From: Acidobacteriota bacterium
GTDB lineage: Bacteria > Acidobacteriota > Terriglobia > Terriglobales > Acidobacteriaceae
NCBI GenBank assembly: GCA_003225615.1
Contig: QIAS01000299.1
Span: forward strand, 1 to 5,807
DNA length: 5,807 nucleotides
Reading direction: 5' to 3'
Shown: positions 1 through 5,157 of the stretch, in pieces
Numbering within the stretch: the stretch's first letter is position 1
Layout: every line of letters starts with the position of its first letter
Notes under the pieces: model-generated
Databases searched by the model: none
Told to the model about the DNA's origin: nothing
What the model saw: the letters and a program-made list of their open reading frames with translations, nothing else
Made by a program: the position numbers and the translations under genes

Positions 1-174
1 GATAAAGGAGCGGTCCTCGGAGATGAACCGACCGCTGGAGGTCGAAGTATCTGGCGCGGTAGTAATACAGGCTGTGTCTCGCTGTCCGATGGTGATCGTC
101 TCCACATCACAAAGTTGTAGATCATCCATCCTGCGACACAGAGCCAGGAAATCAACGTGTATCTGCTCGAACAT
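1..174 (-). CDS. Hypothetical protein, N-terminal part only (cut by left edge)
   Basis: An open frame of 58 codons begins at the ATG at 174-172 and continues without a stop to the first base of the window, so the gene is cut. I do not recognise the product. The visible part starts MFEQIHVDFLALC and contains a Thr/Ser-rich stretch around residues 39-47; no signal peptide or membrane segment is evident. An AAGGAT Shine-Dalgarno-like sequence lies about 10 bases before the ATG, which decided the start. The frame stays open back to a TGA near base 262, so an upstream GTG at 229 is possible. A plus-strand frame (23-193) covers the same bases but reads like a shadow, rich in Ser, Arg and Cys. That this is a real gene is an inference from openness and the ribosome-binding site. 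Confidence 0.42.
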   Translation of the reverse strand, partial: MFEQIHVDFLALCRRMDDLQLCDVETITIGQRDTACITTAPDTSTSSGRFISEDRSFI

Positions 175-334
175 TGCAAGTATTTATCCTTAGATCTTCG
201 AAACATGAATTCGTAAAAATAGCCCCCACAGGAGCCAGACCAATACACTCATAACGAAGTCAGGATAATAATCCTTCACCCAGTTACATGCCTACCTTGA
301 TTCCAGCAGCCGTTAGATGACATTTCAGCGCTAG

Positions 335-1306
335 CTACTTCGTTGGAGGTAAGACTCGCGGGTAACTAAAAGCCAGATCGTTTCTGGCTTTCCCCCTTTG
401 GTCCACGATTTCGAGCTTCACTTTGCTCTTCTTGCTTTGGGAGGGCACTGCTAGTTGCAAAATCCAGAAGCTTTTGACCTGATTGTTTAACTGTTCGGTA
501 AAGAGCTTGAGCTTCTCTTGACTGTGCTGATCGTAATCGTATTGGACGTTCCAGGAAGCTCCTCCTGGTACCTGACGGCCGGAAATAACGAACGCAATGC
601 CGCCGCTGTCGGCGACCATCTCCAGGAAAGATTCCTTCGCTTCCTCTGCCTGGCTTGGCATAGGCTCGTCGAAAAGAGACGCGAAGAGGCGCACACCCGA
701 TTTCAGCAAGGTGGCCTCCGTAGATGCCTTTGTGGAATGGCTATGATTCTCTTCACCATCCGTGATCGCATACACGACATCGCCCAGCTGAAAAGGTTCC
801 AGTAATTTCAATGCCGCCAGTATCGCGTCGAACAGCGGAGTCGGCGATTGATGTTTGATGTTGGCTCGCCCACTCGGACCTTGTTTCAACCACTGAACAA
901 CAGCAGTCCTGCCTTGCGAGAAATCAAATATCTGATGGACTTGGTCCGAGAACGTCACCATGGCAATACGCCCATCGGATGGCATTTGCGTTACAAATTC
1001 ATCCACGACCTCTCGTGCAACCTGCCATTTCCCGTTATCTGTTTCTCCGGCCATGCTGCCGCTCATATCCAGAACGACCACGATCCTGCGTGGAGCTACG
1101 TTGTATTGAGCGTCGGATATGAGAGCCGGGTTACCGTTTATTCGTACGCGGAAGTTACTTTTGGTCAGATCACGTACGACATTTCCGTGTAGATCCACGA
1201 CATTGACCAGCACAGGAAGCGTTTCTGGCGCGTTCCGAGCCTGTTGCGCGAGGGCTGATGGGAAAAGTTCCAGGGTCGCGAGGAGCAATACTTTCACTGT
1301 GGACAT
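335..1306 (-). CDS. Secreted von Willebrand factor A (VWA) domain protein
   Basis: A protein of 323 residues. Residues 1-20 form a signal peptide (hydrophobic VLLLATLELF, cleavage expected after ALA before QQ), so it is exported. Residues about 31-60 form the beta-rich N-terminal segment (PVLVNVVDLHGNVVRDL, then NFRV) typical of acidobacterial VWFA-related proteins. The VWA domain spans about 73-240 and has a complete MIDAS metal site: DMSGS at 80-84, Thr156 in TPLFD and Asp183 in ITDGEE. It should therefore bind Mg2+ or Mn2+ and act in protein-protein adhesion outside the cytoplasm; the partner is unknown. The C-terminal part (about 270-323) is a further beta domain. The start is supported by GGAG seven bases before the ATG at 1306. 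It stands alone: the next minus-strand gene upstream ends about 295 bp away. The fold call is firm, the biological role is not. Confidence 0.9.
   Translation of the reverse strand: MSTVKVLLLATLELFPSALAQQARNAPETLPVLVNVVDLHGNVVRDLTKSNFRVRINGNPALISDAQYNVAPRRIVVVLDMSGSMAGETDNGKWQVAREVVDEFVTQMPSDGRIAMVTFSDQVHQIFDFSQGRTAVVQWLKQGPSGRANIKHQSPTPLFDAILAALKLLEPFQLGDVVYAITDGEENHSHSTKASTEATLLKSGVRLFASLFDEPMPSQAEEAKESFLEMVADSGGIAFVISGRQVPGGASWNVQYDYDQHSQEKLKLFTEQLNNQVKSFWILQLAVPSQSKKSKVKLEIVDQRGKARNDLAFSYPRVLPPTK
369..391 (-). terminator. Terminator-like hairpin inside the 3' end of the VWA gene
   Basis: A perfect 9-bp inverted repeat, AAAGCCAGA at 369-377 and TCTGGCTTT at 383-391, with a 5-base loop. Read on the minus strand it ends GGCTTTT, the shape of a short rho-independent terminator. 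It lies about 30 bases before the VWA stop codon (337-335), so it is coding sequence as well. No better terminator is visible between 335 and 175. The T-run is only four bases, so termination may be weak or absent; the repeat itself is certain. Confidence 0.4.
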
Positions 1307-1406
1307 TCACGACTCCGAACGCCAGGAGTGTACTACACAGACGTCCGAAAGTTTGAGGGCAGTCTCAGATCGAGACCTTAGTTAGTTATAACAGATGGGA
1401 TAAGAA

Positions 1407-1481
1407 GCCGGTCTCCGACGGGATGCTATACGCTCCCAAGTTATCGACGTGCTCGAAGCACAAGAGATAAAGGAGACCGGC
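1407..1481 (+). promoter_or_regulatory. Candidate structured 5' leader that can sequester a ribosome-binding site
   Basis: GCCGGTCTCC at 1407-1416 is the exact reverse complement of GGAGACCGGC at 1472-1481, a 10-bp stem enclosing 55 bases. Two hairpins fit inside it: GGGA-t-GC/GCTCCC (1420-1437, one bulged base) and GTGCT/AGCAC (1449-1461, loop CGA). The whole could fold as a three-way junction. The 3' arm contains most of the Shine-Dalgarno sequence AAAGGAG (1469-1475), and the stem ends one base before the ATG at 1483, so in RNA it would hide the ribosome-binding site. This resembles a riboswitch or thermosensor-type arrangement, but I match it to no known class. It could also be a DNA-level inverted repeat or remnant of a mobile element. 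A TATAAC hexamer at 1387-1392 could be a -10 box, without a clear -35. Confidence 0.35.
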
Positions 1482-1482
1482 A

Positions 1483-1632
1483 ATGAAGAAGGTTAGCACC
1501 GCAGCGGTGAAACAGATCACAAATTTCTCTCAACACTCAGCTCTCGCACCGCTCCATTTACGAGATACCTACGCAGTCCCTGATTTCAGGCTCTCTGCCT
1601 TCACGGAACAATCACCGCAGCCCCGTCGATAG
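1483..1632 (+). CDS. Small ORF, 49 codons, unknown product
   Basis: ATG at 1483 is preceded by AAAGGAG with a 7-base gap, about the best ribosome-binding site in the window, and the frame runs to TAG at 1630-1632. The product starts MKKVSTAAVKQI and ends EQSPQPRR. It has no membrane segment and I recognise no family. It lies in a gap otherwise without genes and overlaps the 3' end of the convergent alcohol dehydrogenase gene by 32 bp. A 13-base odd palindrome (CACCGC-a-GCGGTG, 1497-1509) lies within its first codons. Possible readings are a genuine small protein, a regulatory leader peptide, or the 5' stump of a gene whose rest was lost. The start signal is strong, while the coding evidence for the rest is weak. 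Confidence 0.33.
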   Translation: MKKVSTAAVKQITNFSQHSALAPLHLRDTYAVPDFRLSAFTEQSPQPRR

Positions 1633-2593
1633 AGTCCCTCTTCAAAGCTGCCAGCGCTTCATTGGCTTGATTGAGCGGAAATGTGGTTACCTTGGGACGC
1701 AAATTGATCTCAGCCGCAGTCTGAAGAAAATCACGCGCATCAGCTCGAGTCATATTTGCGACGCTGCGCAGTTGTCGCTCACCCCAGAGCAGACGGTCGT
1801 AATCAAACTCGGGAATACGATCGAGGTGAATGGCATTGATCGCCACCACCCCTCCTTTGCGCAAGCTGGCGAGAGCAGCCACGACCACATCCCCGCTGGG
1901 AGCAAACGTAATCGCACGGTCCAGCGCCACCGGCGGCTTGTCCCTCTCCGTGCCTACCCAGGTCGCGCCCAGCGATTCCGCCAATTTGCGATGCGACGCC
2001 CCCCGCGTCGAGACATATACGTCGCATTTCCAGGCGCGCAGCACGGCAATCGCCAGGTGTGCCGAAGCCCCGAAGCCGAACAACCCCACGCGCTCGCCGG
2101 ATTGCACCCCCGCGACGCGAAGACTGCGGTAACCAATGATGCCGGCGCACAAAAGCGGCGCGGCATGCAGATCATCGAGAGCGGCAGGAAGAGGAAACAC
2201 GAAATCGGCGCGGGCCACCGCATATTCCGCATAACCTCCATTCACCGTGTAACCAGTGAACGTCGGCGAATCGCAAAGATTTTCAAACCCGTGCTTGCAA
2301 TACCAACACGTCCCGTCAATGCCGCCCAGCCAGGAAACCCCCACCCGCGTGCCGAGCGGGATCTCCGGCAAATCTCCTTCAACGATCTCACCGACAATTT
2401 GATGGCCGGGAATAACGCGCTGACGTTGTACCGGCAATTCGCCTTCAACTATGTGTAGGTCGGTCCGGCAAACGCCGCACGCTCGCACCCTGAGCAGAAC
2501 TTGGCTCGGCTCCGGTTTCGGCTTGGGAACTTCTTCAATTCGAAGAGGCTGCTTCGAAATTTCTTGCGGCGAGGTTAGAACAGCGGCCTTCAT
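1601..2593 (-). CDS. Zinc-dependent alcohol dehydrogenase (MDR superfamily, CAD2-like)
   Basis: A medium-chain dehydrogenase of 330 residues, the usual family length, expected to interconvert alcohols and aldehydes in the cytoplasm. Catalytic zinc ligands are visible: Cys42 (GVCRTDLH), His64 (PGHQIVG) and Cys149 (LLCAG). The structural zinc lobe reads Asp93, Cys96, Cys99, Cys107, with Asp where the first Cys normally stands. The Rossmann turn is GFGASAH at 173-179, and STR after the second strand (195-197) hints at NADP(H). GHQ in place of GHE and the GASAH turn both recall the CAD2 group. The start chosen is the ATG at 2593, because family members begin MKAAV. A GTG at 2623, preceded by AGGGA, would add ten residues. 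It follows the TetR gene on the same strand after 203 bp, so co-transcription is uncertain. The substrate cannot be read from the sequence. Confidence 0.92.
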   Translation of the reverse strand: MKAAVLTSPQEISKQPLRIEEVPKPKPEPSQVLLRVRACGVCRTDLHIVEGELPVQRQRVIPGHQIVGEIVEGDLPEIPLGTRVGVSWLGGIDGTCWYCKHGFENLCDSPTFTGYTVNGGYAEYAVARADFVFPLPAALDDLHAAPLLCAGIIGYRSLRVAGVQSGERVGLFGFGASAHLAIAVLRAWKCDVYVSTRGASHRKLAESLGATWVGTERDKPPVALDRAITFAPSGDVVVAALASLRKGGVVAINAIHLDRIPEFDYDRLLWGERQLRSVANMTRADARDFLQTAAEINLRPKVTTFPLNQANEALAALKRDSIDGAAVIVP

Positions 2594-2725
2594 GGGATCT
2601 CTCGGACCCCAGCAGCGTATCACTTAGACTGTCCCTGGAGTAAGGCGTCACACCTGCCATCGTCGAGCCAGAGAAGCCGCCATAAGTCCAATAAAGAAAA
2701 TGGTTTACAGCGGAAGTCACTACGA

Positions 2726-2755
2726 TTTTGTACATACAAATTAGTACATACAAAA
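2726..2755. repeat. AT-rich direct and inverted repeats, possible operator
   Basis: GTACATACAAA occurs twice, at 2730-2740 and 2744-2754, a 14-base period. The first copy is also the right half of a palindrome, TTTGTA-ca-TACAAA (2727-2740). Outer arms TTTTGTA (2726-2732) and TACAAAA (2749-2755) make a larger inverted repeat. The element lies about 130 bp upstream of the dehydrogenase start and two bases from the parS-like palindrome. It could be an operator for the dehydrogenase promoter or a site for an accessory DNA-binding protein. No clear -35/-10 pair is visible beside it. Confidence 0.4.
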
Positions 2756-2756
2756 C

Positions 2757-2770
2757 GTTCCACGTGGAAC
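2757..2770. other. parS: parS-like palindrome (candidate ParB-binding centromere site)
   Basis: GTTCCACGTGGAAC is a perfect 14-bp palindrome centred on CACGTG, followed by A. The widely conserved bacterial parS consensus is TGTTTCACGTGAAACA. The site here matches it apart from a C/G pair at the symmetric fifth positions and the first base, and variation at the fifth position is known among parS sites. It is intergenic, between the TetR and dehydrogenase genes. If real, it would load ParB and place this window in the origin-proximal part of the chromosome. The alternative is an operator for a CACGTG-binding regulator. Confidence 0.55.
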
Positions 2771-2796
2771 ACTTTGCACCTGCATCGCCCTTGAGA

Positions 2797-3465
2797 TCAT
2801 TCCGCGCCCAGGCCACGGGAGAAAATTCTCGCTATATCCGCGGCCAACTTCTTGGCCTGCTTTCTGCCATATCCCATAACCGCTGGACGCATAAAGCCAA
2901 AGATAAAACCGAGGGCACCGATCGCGTTGGACAGGGCTTCAATCTCATCGCCGCTAACCCGCCGGCATTCCTTGTGGCGCCGCAGTCGCGCCGAGATGGC
3001 TTGGGCGTGTCGTTGCGGCCCGACGCGGCTCACGAACTTGCCTACTTTCGGGTCGAGGATGGCGCGCGGTATGCTCACCCGGAGCAGATCGCGATCTTTC
3101 CACATGCGTTCCACTTCCCAAGTCATCAGGCGCTGGATCTCGTCTTCCAGGGAGTTTCCTGAAGGCAGCCGGTCACTTAGTCCGTCGACCTGCTGCGAGG
3201 CATAAAAGCTCATAAGCGCGAATAGCAACCCTGCTTTGCCTTTGAAGTAACGGTGAATCAGTCCTTCCGCACAGCCTGCTGCGGCCGCGATTTCGCGGGT
3301 GGTAGTGGCGTCGTATCCGCGGACGGCGAAGAGCCTGGTGGCGGCCCGGATGAGTGCTTCCTGCCGTGCGGGCCGATCCCGCTTTCTGCGAAGTGGTTTT
3401 CCCCGCAAGGCCAGCTTGACATGCCCATTACCGTTGTCTGCGTATTCTTCAATCCTGAAATTCAT
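2797..3465 (-). CDS. TetR/AcrR-family transcriptional regulator
   Basis: A 222-residue protein, normal for the family. The N-terminal helix-turn-helix is clear: RQEALIRAATRLFAVRGYD (34-52), then TTREIAAAAGC (55-65) and the recognition part EGLIHRYFKGKAGLL (67-81). The rest, about 85-222, is a helical ligand-binding and dimerisation domain too variable to name a ligand. Residues 1-33 are a basic extension (GKPLRRKRDR). The start chosen is the ATG at 3465, with a GCGAGG-like site 5-10 bases upstream. The frame stays open to 3699, but that extension overlaps the divergent gene and has no domain. It is divergent from the lipase-like gene across about 140 bp, the usual layout for a TetR repressor controlling its neighbour and itself. 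The dehydrogenase downstream could be a second target. Confidence 0.92.
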   Translation of the reverse strand: MNFRIEEYADNGNGHVKLALRGKPLRRKRDRPARQEALIRAATRLFAVRGYDATTTREIAAAAGCAEGLIHRYFKGKAGLLFALMSFYASQQVDGLSDRLPSGNSLEDEIQRLMTWEVERMWKDRDLLRVSIPRAILDPKVGKFVSRVGPQRHAQAISARLRRHKECRRVSGDEIEALSNAIGALGFIFGFMRPAVMGYGRKQAKKLAADIARIFSRGLGAE

Positions 3466-3495
3466 GGTGGCCTCGCTCGGCCGAACCCGAAAAGC

Positions 3496-3524
3496 TACCA
3501 TCCAAGCGGAGGTATGAATGTCAA
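3496..3524 (-). promoter_or_regulatory. Possible promoter of the TetR gene
   Basis: Read on the minus strand, a perfect TTGACA -35 hexamer lies at 3524-3519, but the region 16-17 bases on (around 3501-3496, ATGGTA) is a poor -10. An alternative is CATAAT at 3531-3526 as the -10, with TGACAA at 3556-3551 as the -35 (19-base spacer). I cannot choose between them. Confidence 0.22.
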
Positions 3525-3550
3525 AATTATGTCTCCAGTTTGTAAAGAAT

Positions 3551-3581
3551 TTGTCACGGCCAACAGGCGCCGGGATATAGT
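3551..3581 (+). promoter_or_regulatory. Possible promoter of the lipase-like gene
   Basis: TTGTCA (3551-3556) and TATAGT (3576-3581) each match the sigma-70 hexamers at five of six positions, with a rather long 19-base spacer. A start site near 3588 would leave only a short leader before the ATG at 3608, which fits the lack of a Shine-Dalgarno sequence there. The TTGTCA hexamer reads TGACAA on the other strand and could serve the TetR promoter too, so one bound repressor could cover both. No clean TetR-type palindrome was found here. Confidence 0.3.
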
Positions 3582-3607
3582 TAAATTTCCCGTTCTGCCG
3601 CGTGAAG

Positions 3608-4864
3608 ATGTGCCGCCTGACTCCAATCTGCGCTCCTCTGCGACGGGCTCGGTCTGCTGATCCGGGTCGAGTTCTCCGGGCAAGCCGTGCCACTATCATG
3701 CTGCTCTGCCTGACCGGGATCTCGTTCCTGCCCGGACGGGCAATGGCGCAAGGTCAAGCCGCGGCTCCTGCGAAACGACCAGAGATCATCCGCAACTTCC
3801 GGCTTACGAAGTTCTATGACACTCCTGATCCTTTGCCTGCGGGAAAACCTGGAGAGTTAATCCGTTCCACAACCTTCGAAACCTACGATCTGCCGCTCGG
3901 CGTGGCCGCGGTTCGCCTTCTATATCATTCGCGTTCTGCCGCCGGCGATGACGTTGCAACGTCTGGCGTAGTTCTATATCCCGATGGAAAACCGCCCGCT
4001 GGAGGTTGGCCGGTGATTGCCTGGGGACACGATTTGAGCGGAGTGGCCCGCCAGTGTGCTCCATCCCTGACCCGGAACCTGCAGCATGGCGCATTCCTAT
4101 CGATGTATGTCAATATCGGCTACGCCGTAGTTGCTACCGATTACACCGGGCTGGGGACGCGATTCCGGAATGCGTTTGCAGACACATTGTCCAACGCCTG
4201 GGACGTGATCTATTCGCTGCCAGCGGCCCGTCGTGCAGTACCGCAGCTGGGCTCGCGGTGGATCGCGATGGGGACGGGCGAAGGGGGAATGGCCGCGCTG
4301 GGCGTGGGGGAATTGGAGCACGACATTCAGGACCCAAACTATCTGGGAAGCATCGCGATTTCGCGTTTGGCTGATTTGCAATCTATGTACGAACCGCTGG
4401 GCGCCGTCTCCTACAACATGCCGCTGTTTCTGGCTTACGGCATTAAGACCCTGTATCCGCAATTTGAAGTTAAAGAGATACTGACCGACAACGCGCTTCC
4501 TCTGTACCAGCATATGCGAGAAGGATGCGCCGAAACCGAAGCTGGACAGAAAGCGGCCGCGATGCTGCGGCCAAACTGGCAAAGCAACCCATTCGTCCAG
4601 AAGTATTTCGAGCGGAACCGCTCTGGGCTCAAATCTATCACTGCGCCGCTGCTGGTGATCAGCAGTGAGGCCGACCCTGCAATCACGGAGACAACGAAGA
4701 TCGTTGCGCGATTATGCCAGCACCGAGATCGAGTTCAATTCGAAAAATATCCTGAATACGATCCTGGCAGGGTGATAGGAGATTCGGTGAGAGACCAGAT
4801 TACCTGGATTCAGGCGAGATTTGCGAATTCACCGGCGCCCACGAATTGCGCCCCGCAACATTGA
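3608..4864 (+). CDS. Secreted LIP-family alpha/beta hydrolase homologue lacking catalytic Ser and His
   Basis: About 418 residues. A long basic N-terminus (LRRARS, RVLRASR) is followed by a hydrophobic segment (IMLLCLTGISFLPG) and AMA/QG, so it should be exported. The order of motifs fits the secretory lipase family (LIP, CalA-like): VIAWGHDLSGVARQCAPS, GYAVVATDYTGLGT, the nucleophile elbow, then SSEADPAI and YPEYDPGRV. The elbow should read GxSxGG but reads GTGEGG, with Gly encoded at 4277-4279. The acid Asp (4673-4675) is present. The residue 30 positions later that should be His is Pro (4763-4765). Two of three triad residues are missing, so hydrolase activity is unlikely; a binding or regulatory role is possible. 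The ATG at 3608 was chosen over a GTG at 3602; neither has a good ribosome-binding site, and the ATG at 3698 would remove the basic part of the signal. It is divergent from TetR. Confidence 0.85.
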   Translation: MCRLTPICAPLRRARSADPGRVLRASRATIMLLCLTGISFLPGRAMAQGQAAAPAKRPEIIRNFRLTKFYDTPDPLPAGKPGELIRSTTFETYDLPLGVAAVRLLYHSRSAAGDDVATSGVVLYPDGKPPAGGWPVIAWGHDLSGVARQCAPSLTRNLQHGAFLSMYVNIGYAVVATDYTGLGTRFRNAFADTLSNAWDVIYSLPAARRAVPQLGSRWIAMGTGEGGMAALGVGELEHDIQDPNYLGSIAISRLADLQSMYEPLGAVSYNMPLFLAYGIKTLYPQFEVKEILTDNALPLYQHMREGCAETEAGQKAAAMLRPNWQSNPFVQKYFERNRSGLKSITAPLLVISSEADPAITETTKIVARLCQHRDRVQFEKYPEYDPGRVIGDSVRDQITWIQARFANSPAPTNCAPQH

Positions 4865-4870
4865 TTGGTC

Positions 4871-5146
4871 TTACCACTCCTGGCGGGATTCTTCGCCACA
4901 CTCCATACGGCGAACTTGATTGCGCTTGCGATGTACGAGAAAAACCATTCCAATGGATCCGAGCGTCGGGGGAATAACGAGGATCAAAATCCCGTTGCGC
5001 AGGGCCTGAATCATCTTTGCGCCCGCGGAAGCCGCCTGGGTATAGCAAAGCGCGCAACCTTGAGCAAAAGCGGGAAGAGGAACGGCCAGTATGGCCACTG
5101 CAAGCAGCCCAAAAGCCAGGAGCCGCAATGGCGATTTCATTTCCAT
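4871..5146 (-). CDS. Small exported CxxC membrane protein of the cytochrome oxidase operon
   Basis: A 91-residue protein. Residues 4-28 form a signal peptide (LRLLAFGLLAVAILAVPLPAFA, cleaved before QG). Next come a CxxC motif, Cys31-Ala-Leu-Cys34, a short amphipathic stretch, and one membrane segment at about 52-71 (ILILVIPPTLGSIGMVFL) followed by basic HRKRNQVRR, so the tail should be cytoplasmic and the cysteines on the outer face. A third cysteine is at 83. I recall similar short proteins next to oxidase genes in acidobacterial genomes but know no named function. The start ATG at 5146 lies 11 bases after the subunit IV stop, with an ATG two codons later as alternative. It is the last gene of the operon and ends 6 bp from the convergent hydrolase gene. 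A role in copper or haem handling for the oxidase is speculation from the CxxC motif and position. Confidence 0.75.
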   Translation of the reverse strand: MEMKSPLRLLAFGLLAVAILAVPLPAFAQGCALCYTQAASAGAKMIQALRNGILILVIPPTLGSIGMVFLVHRKRNQVRRMECGEESRQEW

Positions 5147-5157
5147 AATTTGTTTTC

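Noticed and set aside
23..193. Plus-strand 56-codon frame opposite the partial gene at the left edge
   Set aside because: AAAGGAG is too far (about 12 bases) from its ATG, and the Ser/Arg/Cys-rich product looks like a shadow. The minus frame is a better candidate, though neither is certain.
518..1192. Plus-strand frames (518-805 and 848-1192) opposite the VWA gene
   Set aside because: The minus strand carries a signal peptide and an intact MIDAS motif; the plus-strand products have no domain signature.
1579..1590. CCTGA-tt-TCAGG hairpin after the dehydrogenase stop as a terminator
   Set aside because: The stem is only five base pairs and neither strand has a T-run after it. It may be chance.
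1667..2458. Long plus-strand frame (263 codons) opposite the alcohol dehydrogenase
   Set aside because: It is fully antisense to a clear family member, has Arg/Pro-rich composition without any domain, and arises from G+C-biased codons of the real gene.
2728..3162. Plus-strand frame reading through the parS-like palindrome and the TetR gene
   Set aside because: The TetR helix-turn-helix on the other strand is unambiguous. The FHVEH peptide in this frame is just the translated palindrome.
3466..3699. N-terminal extension of the TetR frame to 3699
   Set aside because: The added residues are basic and low in domain content, cross the divergent promoter region and overlap the start of the lipase-like gene. 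The ATG at 3465 gives a normal-length protein.
4097..4582. Minus-strand frame of 161 codons within the lipase-like gene
   Set aside because: It is antisense to a gene with clear family motifs and has no recognisable motif of its own.
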